The notes: generated by a model not told the origin, from the sequence alone. 53,436 nucleotides of DNA from Candidatus Polarisedimenticolia bacterium (GCA_035764505.1 DASTZC010000174.1:1-53436), one strand, 5' to 3'. Shown: positions 16,731 through 26,531, counted from the first letter of the stretch. A program made the numbers and translations.

Positions 16731-16882
16731 CGGAACCTCCTCATGGCCCCGAAGGGCGGAGCGGATGGGAGGGACAGGAGAGGTCCGCCCCCCGGCGGAT
16801 CACCCCGGTCGTTCGATCTGGACTCGGTGTTGGATGGGAGCCGTCCCACGGCTGCGGCCGCGGCCGCGGGATGACGACGATG

Positions 16883-16929
16883 GAGGACTTCCCCCCGGAA
16901 GTCTTCGACAAGCTACTCCCGTTCGGGAG
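16883..16929 (-). terminator. Tandem hairpins downstream of the small Cys-rich gene
   Basis: The 317-base gap between 16731 and 17047 holds no gene. It contains a 10-bp stem (GAGGACTTCC with GGAAGTCTTC, loop CCCC, 16883-16906) and a second hairpin (CTCCC/GGGAG, 16916-16929). They may end transcription of the gene at 17048-17320. No U tract is present. A GC-only run (GCGGCCGCGGCCGCGG) lies near 16855. Confidence 0.3.
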
Positions 16930-17047
16930 AATGTCAATTCAGGGAATTGTCTCGGTGCGGAGCGAGCGCAGCAACCGGCGCGGCATGCGGGAGCGGATCC
17001 GGAGAAAAGCGTACGAAAGACGACCAGCGCCGGTGCCGCGCCCGCTC

Positions 17048-17320
17048 TCAGCCGCGCCGATCGGTGCCGACACGGTCCTCCAGGTTACGGACGCCGTGCT
17101 GGCCGGCGCAGTGGGCGCAGCAGAAGAAGGCGTTCGCCGTCTCCATGCCGTGGCCCACGATGCGGCAGCCGCAATGGGCGCAGGTCGGGGCGAGCGCGTG
17201 GATGGCGCATTCGAAGCTGTCGAAGACGTGCCGCTCGGCTCCCTTGTGGATCTCGAAGCACTTGTCATAGTCGTTCCCGCACACTTCGCAGGTGCCGTGC
17301 ATCGCCTGGCTGGAATTCAT
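17048..17320 (-). CDS. Small Cys/His-rich zinc-ribbon-like protein, 90 aa
   Basis: Metal-binding pattern over most of its length: CEVCGNDYDKCFEI, HVFDSFECAIHAL, CAHCGCRIVGHGME and FFCCAHCAGQHG. This gives at least five Cys pairs or clusters with His, so two or more zinc sites are likely. The family is recurrent in soil bacteria, where I recall it being labelled metallothionein-like, but its role is not known to me. GAGGG six bases before ATG 17320 supports the start. It stands alone between the receptor and the efflux operon. Confidence 0.7.
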   Translation of the reverse strand: MNSSQAMHGTCEVCGNDYDKCFEIHKGAERHVFDSFECAIHALAPTCAHCGCRIVGHGMETANAFFCCAHCAGQHGVRNLEDRVGTDRRG

Positions 17321-17493
17321 GGCAATCCCTCGTTCCGGGAGATGGGGTTCCTCAGAAGCTCGAGCGCGACACGCGCCGCGCGGCTTCCCGCCTCAGGGCC
17401 GGCCTGCCACAAAAGGGGACGGTCGGCGCCCTTGCCTGCGAGTCTAAACCCGGGGGCGGCATCGAGAAAGAAACGGGCGGAAAAGGGGAGGGA

Positions 17494-18723
17494 TTACTCG
17501 TAACGCAGCGCTTCAATCGGATCCAGCAGGGAGGCTTTGCGCGCCGGGTACAATCCGAAGGCGATTCCCACCAGCGAGCTGAAGCCGACTGAAATCAGGA
17601 TGATGTCGGGCCGCACCAGCATCGGCCAGTCGAACTGGGTGGCGAGGCGGTTGGCGACGAAGAGGCCCAGCCCGACGCCGAACAGTCCCCCGGCGGTCGA
17701 CAGGGCCAGCGCCTCCGCCAGAAACTGCGCCAGGATGTCCTTGGGCTTCGCGCCGACCGCCATACGAAGCCCGATCTCGCGCGTCCGCTCCGTGACGCTG
17801 ACCAGCATGATGTTCATGATGCCGATGCCGCCCACCAGCAGCGACACGGCGGCGATGCTCGACAGCAGCAGCGTCAGCGTGCGCGTCCCTTCCTGCTGGG
17901 CGCTGGCGATTTCGGTCAGGTTGCGGATGGAGAAATCGTCATCGGTCCCGGGCTGAATCCGGTGGCGGTCGCGCAGCAGCGCCGTCACCTCGCTCTCGGC
18001 GCGGGCGGTCTCGCCCGGGGAGACGGCGCCCACGAAGATCGCCCCGTTGATGAACTTCTGCAGCCCTCCCTGGATCTTGGTCTGGAAGGTGGAGGCCGGG
18101 ACGAGCACGGCGTCGTCGTAGTCCTGACCCTGGGGCGACTGCCCCTTGCGCTGCATGACGCCGACCACCTGGAACGGGATGTTGCGGATGCGGACGATCT
18201 GTCCGACGGCGTCGTTGCCCGGCCCGAAAAGGCGGTCCGAGACCGTCTGTCCGAGGACCGCCACCTTGGTCGCGCCATCCACGTCGGAAGAGGTGAACGC
18301 GGCCCCGCGCTGCATCCCCCAGGAGCGGATGTCGAAGTACTCGGGGGTCGTCCCGGTGATCGTGGTGGTCCAGTTCTGATCCTCGCTGAGGACCTGCGAG
18401 ACGGAGCGCAGCGAGGGGACGGCGAGCCGCACGCTCGGCACCTCCGTCTGGATGGCGCGCAGATCGTCCCAGGTGAGCGTCGGCATCGATCCGAAGCCGC
18501 CGCGCGCCCCTCCCGAGGTGGTCGTCCCCGACATGACGATCAGCATGCTCGTCCCCATGGCGGCGAACGACTGCTCGACGCGCGCCTTGGCCCCCTCGCC
18601 GATCGCCACCATGGCGATCACCGCCGCCACGCCGATGATCACCCCCAGGGTGGTGAGGAAAGAGCGCATCCGGTTGCGCAGCAGCGCCTTCCAGGCGACG
18701 CGCAGGATTGAAAACGGGCTCAT
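17494..18723 (-). CDS. MacB-like ABC transporter permease (FtsX-type)
   Basis: A 409-residue permease with the MacB/FtsX layout: TM1 near the N-terminus (SFLTTLGVIIGVAAVIAMVAIGEGAKARVEQSF), a periplasmic domain of about 220 residues, and three C-terminal TMs (LLVGGIGIMNIMLVSVTERTREIGLRMAVGA and the rest). In E. coli MacB the ATPase is fused in front; here it is a separate gene overlapping by four bases. Mechanotransmission type VII ABC proteins do not carry substrates across the inner membrane but drive periplasm-to-outside export through TolC. It is the last gene of the efflux operon. Confidence 0.85.
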   Translation of the reverse strand: MSPFSILRVAWKALLRNRMRSFLTTLGVIIGVAAVIAMVAIGEGAKARVEQSFAAMGTSMLIVMSGTTTSGGARGGFGSMPTLTWDDLRAIQTEVPSVRLAVPSLRSVSQVLSEDQNWTTTITGTTPEYFDIRSWGMQRGAAFTSSDVDGATKVAVLGQTVSDRLFGPGNDAVGQIVRIRNIPFQVVGVMQRKGQSPQGQDYDDAVLVPASTFQTKIQGGLQKFINGAIFVGAVSPGETARAESEVTALLRDRHRIQPGTDDDFSIRNLTEIASAQQEGTRTLTLLLSSIAAVSLLVGGIGIMNIMLVSVTERTREIGLRMAVGAKPKDILAQFLAEALALSTAGGLFGVGLGLFVANRLATQFDWPMLVRPDIILISVGFSSLVGIAFGLYPARKASLLDPIEALRYE

Positions 18724-19463
18724 GCAACGTCTCCCTCTTCCGGCGCCTCCTCGGGGCGCGCCACCATCGGCGTCTGTCGCCGGTCGGAGCGCACCTGCCC
18801 GTCGCGCATCACCACGACGCGCGAGGCGTAGGAGGCGATGTCCGATTCGTGGGTCACCAGGACGATGGTGATGCCGTCGCGCCCCAGCTCCTGCATCAGC
18901 GCCATGACCTCGACGCCGGTCTTGGAATCGAGGTTGCCGGTCGGCTCGTCCGCCAGGATCACCTTGGGACGCGTGACCAGGGCGCGCGCGATGGCGACGC
19001 GCTGCTGCTGGCCGCCGGAGAGCTGGCCGGGGGAGTGGTCGAGCCGCCCGGCGAGGCCGACTCGCCCCAGGGCTTCCTCGGCGCGGCGGGCGCGCTCGCG
19101 GGTGCCGACGCCGGCGTACAGCAGGGGCAGCTCGACGTTCTCCAGCGCGCTGGTGCGCGGCAGGAGATTGAAGCTCTGGAAGACGAAGCCCAAGGTGGCG
19201 TTGCGCACCTCCGCCAGCTCCTCGCGGGTGAGCCTCGAGACTTCACGTCCTTCCAGGAGGTAGCGGCCCGAAGTGGGGCGATCGAGACAGCCGACGGTGT
19301 TCATGAGCGTCGTCTTGCCGGAGCCCGAGGCCCCCATGATCGCGACGAATTCCCCCTGCTCGATGGAGAGATTGACGCCGCGCAGCGCGGGCACCTCGAC
19401 GTCCCCCATGCGGTAGACGCGGGTGACGTCCTCCAGGAGGATGAGCGGCGTCGCGGACGCCAT
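18720..19463 (-). CDS. MacB/LolD-type ABC ATPase
   Basis: A 247-residue ATPase: Walker [13 protein letters not shown], signature [16 protein letters not shown], Walker [17 protein letters not shown], switch His in VTHESD. The NLDSKTG and [17 protein letters not shown] segments are typical of the MacB/LolD group. Its partner is the permease that overlaps its stop codon. It is separated from the adaptor gene by a single base, so all three are co-translated. The C-terminus carries a short charged tail absent in LolD. Confidence 0.88.
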   Translation of the reverse strand: MASATPLILLEDVTRVYRMGDVEVPALRGVNLSIEQGEFVAIMGASGSGKTTLMNTVGCLDRPTSGRYLLEGREVSRLTREELAEVRNATLGFVFQSFNLLPRTSALENVELPLLYAGVGTRERARRAEEALGRVGLAGRLDHSPGQLSGGQQQRVAIARALVTRPKVILADEPTGNLDSKTGVEVMALMQELGRDGITIVLVTHESDIASYASRVVVMRDGQVRSDRRQTPMVARPEEAPEEGDVA

Positions 19464-19464
19464 G

Positions 19465-20823
19465 TCAGAAGATCCTGCGGAACGAGCCGGGACCGCCCCC
19501 TCCGGCGCCCGCGGGATTGGAGGAGCCTCCGGAGGCGCCGATGATCACGCGATCGCCTTCGCGCAGCTCTCCTTCCACCACCTCGGTGAGGCTGCCGTCA
19601 CTGACGCCGGCCCGGATCGACACGGGCGTGGGCTTGTCGCCGCGCATCACCCAGACACTCTTGCGGTCGGGAGTCTCCCCGCCTGCGCCGCCCGGGCCTC
19701 CTGCTCCTCCGGCCCCGCCGCCACGCCACGCGCCTCGTCCGCCGGAGCGGCCTCCTCCGCCGCGCGCAGCGCCGCCAGCGGCCTCACCGCCTGAGGCGCC
19801 ACCGGCTGCGGCAGCGCCACCCCCCTTTCCACCGCCCAGCATCTCGGGCGGCGGCCGGAAACGCAGCGCCGCGTTGGGGACGCGCAGCACTCCCTCGCGC
19901 TCGGCGACCAGGAACGTGACGTTGGCCGTCATCCCCGGCTTGAGCTTCAGGTCGGGATTGTCGACGTCGAGCACGGCGTCATAGGTGACCACGTTCTGCA
20001 CCGTCTGCGGGGCGTTGCGAATCTGGCGGACCCTCCCCTTGAAGCGCTCGCTCGGGAAGGCGTCGACGAAGAAAGAGGCCTCCATGCCCGCTTGCAGCTT
20101 GCCGACGTCGGCCTCGGCCACGCTGGTGTCGACCTGCATCTTGCGCAGATCCTCGGCGATGGTGAACAGCGTCGGGGCCGACAGCGAGGCGGCCACCGTC
20201 TGGCCGACGTCGACGCTGCGCGAGATGACGGTGCCGTCGGTGGGGGAGACGATGGTGGTGTAGGCCAGGTTGATCTGCGCCTGGTGCAGGGAGGCGCGCG
20301 CCTGCTCGACCTCGCTCCTGGACGCGACCACCGAGGCGTTGGCGGAATCGGCGGTGGCCCGCGCCGTCTCCAGATCCGACTCGGAGATCAGCTTCTGGAT
20401 CTCACTCGTCTTGGCGCGCTCGTACTTCAGCCGCGCGTCCTCCGCGAGTGCCTGGCTGCGGGCCAGGTTCGCCTCCGCCGCGCTCAGGTTGGCCGAGCTC
20501 TGGCGCACCGCCGCTTCGAACAGCTGCGGATCGAGCCGGGCGATCACCTCACCTTTCTTGACGGTGGAGTTGAAATCCGCGAAGAGCGCCTGGATGCGGC
20601 CGGAGACCTGGCTGCCGACCTGCACCTGCACGAGCGGCGACAGCGTGCCGGTGGCCGTGACCCGGGCGGCGATCCGCCCGCGGTCGACCGCTCCGGTGTC
20701 GAATTTCAGGTCGCTCTTCTTCTCGGAGCGGCCGAACCCCAAAACGGCGAGGACCAGGATGGCTGCCGCCAAGGCGAGAAGCCAGAAAGCTCGGCGTGAG
20801 CGCTTTCGGTTCGGCTCCGGCAT
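19465..20823 (-). CDS. Periplasmic adaptor of MacA/HlyD type with Gly-rich insertion
   Basis: A 452-residue membrane fusion protein: TM anchor (RRAFWLLALAAAILVLAVLGF), lipoyl halves (VQVQVGSQVSGRIQAL and TTIVSPTDGTVISRSVDVGQTV), an alpha-helical hairpin between them, a beta barrel and a membrane-proximal domain. Between barrel and membrane-proximal domain (about residues 330-385) lies a Gly/Ala/Arg low-complexity stretch (GGGKGGGAAAAGG onward) that is not part of the normal fold. The ABC genes directly after it mark it as the MacA partner, bridging to TolC. Confidence 0.85.
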   Translation of the reverse strand: MPEPNRKRSRRAFWLLALAAAILVLAVLGFGRSEKKSDLKFDTGAVDRGRIAARVTATGTLSPLVQVQVGSQVSGRIQALFADFNSTVKKGEVIARLDPQLFEAAVRQSSANLSAAEANLARSQALAEDARLKYERAKTSEIQKLISESDLETARATADSANASVVASRSEVEQARASLHQAQINLAYTTIVSPTDGTVISRSVDVGQTVAASLSAPTLFTIAEDLRKMQVDTSVAEADVGKLQAGMEASFFVDAFPSERFKGRVRQIRNAPQTVQNVVTYDAVLDVDNPDLKLKPGMTANVTFLVAEREGVLRVPNAALRFRPPPEMLGGGKGGGAAAAGGASGGEAAGGAARGGGGRSGGRGAWRGGGAGGAGGPGGAGGETPDRKSVWVMRGDKPTPVSIRAGVSDGSLTEVVEGELREGDRVIIGASGGSSNPAGAGGGGPGSFRRIF

Positions 20824-20839
20824 CGATCTGTCTCCCGGC

Positions 20840-23800
20840 TCAGGGGCCGTGCTCGAGCGGCGCGGGGGTGGCCACCCCGGTGGCGGCCACGGCGTCGGCG
20901 TAAGACCTCTCGAACGCTTCGCGGCGCGTGCCCATCCAGGCGTCGAAGAGGTGGTAGGCGGCGGGGACGGCGAACAGCGTCAACAGGGTAGACACCAGCA
21001 CTCCGCCGATCACCGCCAGGGCCATCGGCTGGCGCAGCTCGGCGCCCGGACCGAGCGAGATGGCGGCGGGCAGGGCGCCGGCGATGGTGGCGAGCGAGGT
21101 CATCACGATCGGCCGCAGGCGCACCGGGCAGGCCTCCAGCAGCGCCTCCTCCCGGCTGCGGCCGGCGCGCCGCAGCTGGTTGGTGTAGTCCACCAGGATG
21201 ATCGAGTTCTTCTTGACGAGTCCCATCAGCAGGATGATGCCGATCATCGAGTAGATGTTCAAGGACTTGCCGGTCAGGAACAGCGCCAATACCGCGCCGG
21301 TGAACGAGAAGGGGAGCGCCATCAGGACGGTGATCGGATGGATGAAGGAGTTGAACTGCGAAGCGAGGACCATATAGGAGACGATGACTCCGAGGATCAG
21401 GGCGAAGATCAGGCTCTGGATCGACTCCTGGAAGGTCTGGGCGCTGCCGGAGAGGACCACCTCGTAGCCTTCGGGCAGGACCCCTTTGGCGATCTTCTGG
21501 ACCTGCTGCAGCGCTTCGGCCTGCGACTCGCCGGCGGCCACGTTGGCGAAGATGCCGATGGCGCGCGCCTTGTTCTTGCGCGTGATCGACAGGAGCGAGG
21601 GTTTCACCTGCACCTCGACCAGGTCGGTGAGGCGCACCAGCTGGCCATTTCTGGCGCGCACGAAGAGGGGGGCGATGTCCTCGGGGCGCAGCCGCTGATC
21701 GGCCAGCAGCCGCACCCGCACGTCGTAGCGCTTCCCCTTGTCCTTGAACTTGACGGCGCGCACGCCGCCGATGAGGGCGTTGAGGGTGTCGCCGATCTCC
21801 TGCATGGACACCCCCAGGTCGGCCGCCAGCTTGCGGTTCGGCATGATCTGCACCTCGGGCATGCCGAGCTGGTAGTCGGTGTCGACGTCCACGAACAGGG
21901 GCGAGGCCTTCATGCCGCTCATGATCTTGGCGGCGCTGTCGGCGAGGACGCCCCAGTCGCCGCCACGCACCGTGAACTCGACGGGGAAGCCGCGCTGGGC
22001 GGTGAAACCCGCCTGCGAAAGGTCCTGGATGGTCACGCGCAGCGACGGAATGGTGTTGAGCGTCTTGCGCATGTCGGCCATGAACTGGGCCTGGGTCACC
22101 GTGCGCTCGCTGCGTGGCTTGAGGGTGACGAACAGGATGGCGTTGTTGACCTCGCCGCTGCTGCCGCCCCCGCTGCTCCCCACCGCCACGAAGTAGCGCT
22201 CGACTTCCGGCCGCGTCACGACCCACTGCTCGCACTTCTTGACCATCTCGTCGGTGTAGTCGATGGACGAGCCGACCGGAGTCTGGATGCGCGCCAGGAC
22301 ACGCCCGATGTCCTGCGACGGGACGAACTCGCGGTTGACTCCAAAGAGCAGCAGCAGCGATAAGGCGAACACGGCCAGGGTGCCGCCGAGGACCAGGAAG
22401 CGGTGGCGCAGCGTGGGGCCCAGGACGCGGCCATAGAGCCTGGCCAGCGCGGCAAAGGCGGCTTCCGCCGCCTGGCCGATGCGGGTGGTGCGCTCGCCCA
22501 CCGACAGGAACTGCGAGCAGCGCGACGGGGTCAGCGTAATCGCCTCCAGCAGCGAGAAAGCGACCGCCACCGACACGGTCACGCCGAACTGGAAGAAGAA
22601 CCGGCCGATGATCCCCTTCATGAACGCGACGGGCAGGAAGATGGCGATGATCGCCGCGGTGGCGGCCATCGCCGCGAAAGTGATCTCGCGCGCCCCGTCG
22701 ATGGATGCCTTCAGCCTGGAGGCGCCGTGCTCGGCGTGGCGGTAGATGTTCTCCAGGACCATGATGGCGTCGTCCACGACGATGCCGACGGCCAGCGACA
22801 GCCCCAGCAGCGTGAAGGTGTTGAGGGTGAAGCCGCAGAAGTACATGACGGCGAAGGTGCCGATGATGGAGGTCGGAATCGACAGCAGGACGTTGAACGT
22901 CGACGAGAAGGACCCCAGGAACAGCCAGCAGACCATCCCGGTCAGCAGGACCGACAGGATCAAGGTGAACTCGATCTCGTGAATCGCCTCCTCCACCGGC
23001 TTGGTGCCGTCGAAGACGATGTCGAGGCTCAGGTCGGAGGGAAGGCGCTTGCGGATGTCCGCCATCTTCGCCTTGACCGCCTGGCCGACCTCCACGGCGT
23101 TGGAGCCGCGCTGCTTGACGACCCCCATCCCCTGGGCCGTCACCCCCATCGTCCGGCTGATGCGGCGCTTGTCCTCCAGCCCGTCCTGCACCACCGCCAC
23201 GTCGTTCAGAAGAATCTGCGACCCGTTGTGCTCCGCGACCACGATGCCGCCGAACTCCTCCACCGTCGGCGCCTCGCCCTCGGCACGCACGTTCATCTCG
23301 CGCTCCGCCGATTCGATCCGGCCGGCGGGAATCTCCACGTGCTGGCGGCGCAGCGCGTCCAGGACGTCGCTGACCGACAATCCGTAGGCTTCCAGGCGGC
23401 GCGCGTCGAGCCAGACACGCACACTGCGCTCGCGATAGCCGCCCAGGAAGATGTTGCCGACCCCGGGCACCGTCTGGAAGTCGTCCTTGAGCTTGTTCTT
23501 GACCAGATCCGCCAGCTCCTGCGGCGGCCGGTTCCCGGATAGGGCCACCCACATGATCGGCTGGTCCTCGGGGTTCACCTTGGTCACGATCGGCGGGTCG
23601 ATCTCGCGCGGCAGGTTGCGCTGCGCCTGGGCGATCTTGCTCTGCACGTCCTGCAGCGCCGCGTCGATGTCGCGCCCCAGCTCGAACTCGATGGTGATGT
23701 TGGTCGTCCCCTGGCGGCTGTTGGAGGAGACCTCGCGGATCCCCTCCACCGTGCTGACCGCCTCCTCGATCACGTCGGCGATGTCGCTCTCCATGATCTC

Positions 23801-23968
23801 GGGGGCCGCGCCTTCCATGCTGACGCTCACGTTGACCACCGGGAAGTCGACGTCGGGCATCTGGCTGACGCCCAGCCTTGCGAAGGAGATGCCGCCGAAG
23901 ATGATGAGGGCGGCCATCAACATCCAGGCGAAGACAGGATTGCGGATCGAGAGGTCGGAAAGAGTCAT
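20840..23968 (-). CDS. RND efflux pump, inner-membrane permease (HAE1/AcrB family)
   Basis: A 1042-residue proton-driven exporter of normal length for AcrB relatives. The N-terminus SIRNPVFAWMLMAALIIFGGISF is the family TM1. The proton-relay Asp pair is in VGIVVDDAIMVLENI (about residue 405), and the second half repeats the fold (LILVDYTNQLRRAGRSREEAL, GGVLVSTLLTLFAVPAAYHLF). It works as a trimer with the adaptor whose gene overlaps it upstream by four bases and with the TolC protein. Drug, bile-like or metabolite substrates are possible; heavy-metal (CzcA) hallmarks are absent. Confidence 0.9.
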   Translation of the reverse strand: MTLSDLSIRNPVFAWMLMAALIIFGGISFARLGVSQMPDVDFPVVNVSVSMEGAAPEIMESDIADVIEEAVSTVEGIREVSSNSRQGTTNITIEFELGRDIDAALQDVQSKIAQAQRNLPREIDPPIVTKVNPEDQPIMWVALSGNRPPQELADLVKNKLKDDFQTVPGVGNIFLGGYRERSVRVWLDARRLEAYGLSVSDVLDALRRQHVEIPAGRIESAEREMNVRAEGEAPTVEEFGGIVVAEHNGSQILLNDVAVVQDGLEDKRRISRTMGVTAQGMGVVKQRGSNAVEVGQAVKAKMADIRKRLPSDLSLDIVFDGTKPVEEAIHEIEFTLILSVLLTGMVCWLFLGSFSSTFNVLLSIPTSIIGTFAVMYFCGFTLNTFTLLGLSLAVGIVVDDAIMVLENIYRHAEHGASRLKASIDGAREITFAAMAATAAIIAIFLPVAFMKGIIGRFFFQFGVTVSVAVAFSLLEAITLTPSRCSQFLSVGERTTRIGQAAEAAFAALARLYGRVLGPTLRHRFLVLGGTLAVFALSLLLLFGVNREFVPSQDIGRVLARIQTPVGSSIDYTDEMVKKCEQWVVTRPEVERYFVAVGSSGGGSSGEVNNAILFVTLKPRSERTVTQAQFMADMRKTLNTIPSLRVTIQDLSQAGFTAQRGFPVEFTVRGGDWGVLADSAAKIMSGMKASPLFVDVDTDYQLGMPEVQIMPNRKLAADLGVSMQEIGDTLNALIGGVRAVKFKDKGKRYDVRVRLLADQRLRPEDIAPLFVRARNGQLVRLTDLVEVQVKPSLLSITRKNKARAIGIFANVAAGESQAEALQQVQKIAKGVLPEGYEVVLSGSAQTFQESIQSLIFALILGVIVSYMVLASQFNSFIHPITVLMALPFSFTGAVLALFLTGKSLNIYSMIGIILLMGLVKKNSIILVDYTNQLRRAGRSREEALLEACPVRLRPIVMTSLATIAGALPAAISLGPGAELRQPMALAVIGGVLVSTLLTLFAVPAAYHLFDAWMGTRREAFERSYADAVAATGVATPAPLEHGP

Positions 23969-25125
23969 GGCGTCTTCTCGGGAGCGGTCGGCTTGACGAC
24001 GGAATCCTCGGTGAGAATGCTGGCGCCCCGGGTGATGACCCTGTCCCCGAGGCTCAGTCCCTCCAGGACCTCCACGTCGCCTTCCTTGGTGAACAGCCCC
24101 AGCTTGAGCAGGCGCCGCTCGACGCGGTCGTCGCCCTTCAGGACGTAGCCGACGAAGCCGCGGTCGGTGGGGAGGACGGCGGTCTGCGGGACCACCACCG
24201 ACGCCTTGCGGTCCTCCAGGTGGATGGCGACATCGGCGAAGGAGCCGGGGCGCAGCTCGCCCGTCTCATTCTCCGCCCAGGCGAGGCACTGGACCATGCG
24301 CGTGCCCGGATCGGCCGTCTGCCCGAGGTGGTAGAGCTTCGCCGGGAACTCGCGTCCCGGCAATCCGCGGATCTTGAAGGACACCTTCGAGTCGGGAGTC
24401 AGGCGCTGCGCCTCCGATTCGGAGACCCGGAAGGAGAGCTTCAGCTTGCGCGCGTCCACCATCGTCGCCACGGGTGTGCCCGCGGTCAGGTATTGCCCCG
24501 TGTCCGCCAGCTTGTCGTCGATGTAGCCGGCCGTCTCGGCGCGCACCTCCGAGTCGCGCGCGTCTTTGCGCGCCAGGTCCCACTGCGCCTTGGCGGAGGC
24601 CACGGCGGCCTGGGCTCGGTCGAGCTGAGCCTGGAAGTTCGACAGCTCCTCGGCGGTCACCCATCCGGCATCCTTCTCGCGCAAGGCGTGCCGCTTGTCG
24701 AGCGCCGCCTGCGCCTCGCGCGCCTGGGCCTCGGCCTGCTGGTACTCCGCCTCGGCGCGCTGCGCCGCCAGCCGGTAGTGCTCCGGATCGATGCGGGCCA
24801 GGACCTTCTGGGGCGTGACCTTCTCGCCTTCCTGGAAATTCAAGCTCTCGATGACGCCGGCGACGCGGGCGGGAATGCGCACGATCTCGCGCGCTTCGAG
24901 CGAGCCGACCGCCGACAGCGAGTAGTCGACGTCGCGGCGCTGCACCGTCTGCACCTCGACCGGAACGGGCGGCGGCGCGAAGCCGGAGCCGCCGGCCTGC
25001 GCCGCCGGCTTGCCGGCCGGAGAGGCGGCGGCGGTGGCCGCCTTGTCCCGGGCGCAGCCGGCCGCCGTCAGCAGAACAAGCGCCGCGACAGAGCCGCGCA
25101 GCAGGCGATCGAGGGCTCGGTTCAT
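23965..25125 (-). CDS. Periplasmic adaptor (membrane fusion lipoprotein) for the RND pump
   Basis: A 386-residue protein. The N-terminus ends in LLTAAGCARDK, a lipobox (TAAGC), so it is probably a lipoprotein anchored in the inner membrane like AcrA. Lipoyl domains are visible (AVGSLEAREIVRIPARVAGVI, VRAETAGYIDDKLADTGQYL), with a helical hairpin rich in Ala/Gln between them, then a barrel and the C-terminal TRGASILTEDSVVKP. It overlaps the TolC gene and the RND gene by four bases each. Confidence 0.88.
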   Translation of the reverse strand: MNRALDRLLRGSVAALVLLTAAGCARDKAATAAASPAGKPAAQAGGSGFAPPPVPVEVQTVQRRDVDYSLSAVGSLEAREIVRIPARVAGVIESLNFQEGEKVTPQKVLARIDPEHYRLAAQRAEAEYQQAEAQAREAQAALDKRHALREKDAGWVTAEELSNFQAQLDRAQAAVASAKAQWDLARKDARDSEVRAETAGYIDDKLADTGQYLTAGTPVATMVDARKLKLSFRVSESEAQRLTPDSKVSFKIRGLPGREFPAKLYHLGQTADPGTRMVQCLAWAENETGELRPGSFADVAIHLEDRKASVVVPQTAVLPTDRGFVGYVLKGDDRVERRLLKLGLFTKEGDVEVLEGLSLGDRVITRGASILTEDSVVKPTAPEKTP

Positions 25126-26531
25126 GGTTCCCCTTTCTGGGAGGAGTCGGGAGCCGGCCCGATCCAGGGATCGGGCTGCGCCCCTTCGGGGACGAGCCCC
25201 TGGACCAGCTTCAGGAGGACGTAGTCGAGGCGGACCTGGTATTTCTGGTGCTCCTGGTTGAGGCGCGCCGAGAGGAGCTGGTTGCCGCCGGTCACCACCT
25301 CCAGATTGGTGGCCAGGCCGCGGCGATACTCTTCATTCACCAGGTTGTTGTTCTCCTCCGCCGCCGTGACGCTGGCCTGCAGCGTCCCAAGCGTCGCCAG
25401 GTCGGATTGCAGCGTGAGGTAGGCGTTCTGGACGTCGAGCTCCACCTGCCGCAGCAGCTCGTCGCGCTGCAGGCTCGCCTGGCGCATCTGCGACTTGGCG
25501 GTGAGGACATTGGCGCGAATCCGCCCGCCGTCGAACAGGGGAACCGTGAAGAAGATCTGGGCGGACCAGTCGGTCTCCTCCGCGAAGGTGGAGTAGTTCT
25601 TGCGGCTGAGGTAGTAGTTTCCCTCGAAGTCGATGGCGGGGAAGAACTCGCCGCGGGCGGTCGAGACCTGGTACTCGGCGGCCTCCACCGCCTTGTCGGC
25701 GGCGCGCAGGTCGCTGCGGTTGGCGCGGGCGACCGCCATCATGGCGCCGAGCATTTCCTCCTGGCCTGCCGTCCCGGGGGGAGGCACGGGGACATCGGGG
25801 AGGAAGAGATCGTCCTCCAGGGGAAGCTCGACCGGCGCCGTGGTCCAGAAGGCGAGCTGGAAGCGTGTTCCCTGCAGCTGGTTCGTGGCGCGGATCAGGT
25901 TCGACTCGTCCTGCTCCAGCTCCGATTTCACCAGCAGCACCTCGGTGCGCCGGGCCAGCCCTGCCTCGTGGCGCGCCTCCACCTCGCGCAGGCGCTCGCG
26001 CTCCAGCTCGACGGTGTCCTGCAAGGCGCGCATCTGCCCCTGCACCTGCAGCGCGCCGTAGAAGGACTCGGCGACGGCCCCGTAGATCAGACGCCGCGCC
26101 TCCTCCACCCGGTAGCGGTTCGACTCGAGGTTGCTCTCGGAATACTTCAGGAAGCTGCGGTCGCGCAGGCCGTGGAAGATCGGCTGGGTGAGGGTCACAC
26201 GCGTCTCGTTGCGCCATTCCGCCACCGAGAAGACGTTGCCGGCATCCGTGATGTTCACGGGATTCTGGCGGTAGTAATCGTCGTTGAGCGTGAGGTCAGG
26301 GAGGACCTCGGCGATGGCGCTCTTGCGCAGCAGGCGCGCCTGGTCGAGATCCTCGCGCACCCGTTCGACCCGCTCGTTATAGGCGGCGGCGAGGACAAAC
26401 GAGTCCATCAGGGTCAAAGAGCCGCGCTCGCGCGCCTTGGCCAGGGCCGGTGAGGACTGCGCCCCCGAGGGCACCGGCGGCGCGGCGGCCGCGAGCAAGG
26501 TGAGCGCCAGGATGCCGGCGGCGCAGATCAA
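25122..26531 (-). CDS. TolC family outer-membrane efflux protein
   Basis: A 469-residue protein with a signal peptide (AAGILALTLLAAAAPPVPSGAQS) and the two-fold repeated helical hairpin structure of TolC. Typical segments are VRLTLTQPIFHGLRD-like (TRVTLTQPIFHGL), AVAESFYGALQVQGQM, AARANRSDLRAADKAVEAA and FTVPLFDGGRIRANVL. It is the only outer-membrane channel gene in the operon and so probably serves both the RND pump and the MacAB-like transporter. Start overlaps the TetR stop by four bases. Confidence 0.88.
   Translation of the reverse strand: MICAAGILALTLLAAAAPPVPSGAQSSPALAKARERGSLTLMDSFVLAAAYNERVERVREDLDQARLLRKSAIAEVLPDLTLNDDYYRQNPVNITDAGNVFSVAEWRNETRVTLTQPIFHGLRDRSFLKYSESNLESNRYRVEEARRLIYGAVAESFYGALQVQGQMRALQDTVELERERLREVEARHEAGLARRTEVLLVKSELEQDESNLIRATNQLQGTRFQLAFWTTAPVELPLEDDLFLPDVPVPPPGTAGQEEMLGAMMAVARANRSDLRAADKAVEAAEYQVSTARGEFFPAIDFEGNYYLSRKNYSTFAEETDWSAQIFFTVPLFDGGRIRANVLTAKSQMRQASLQRDELLRQVELDVQNAYLTLQSDLATLGTLQASVTAAEENNNLVNEEYRRGLATNLEVVTGGNQLLSARLNQEHQKYQVRLDYVLLKLVQGLVPEGAQPDPWIGPAPDSSQKGEP

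Noticed and set aside
16850-16870. GCGGCCGCGGCCGCGG run as a regulatory palindrome
   Set aside because: Simple GC alternation in a GC-rich genome with no supporting promoter or partner site.
20706-23552. 948-codon minus-strand frame overlapping the RND gene
   Set aside because: Shifted-frame shadow of the RND gene, dominated by Arg, Gly and Ala, with no domain.
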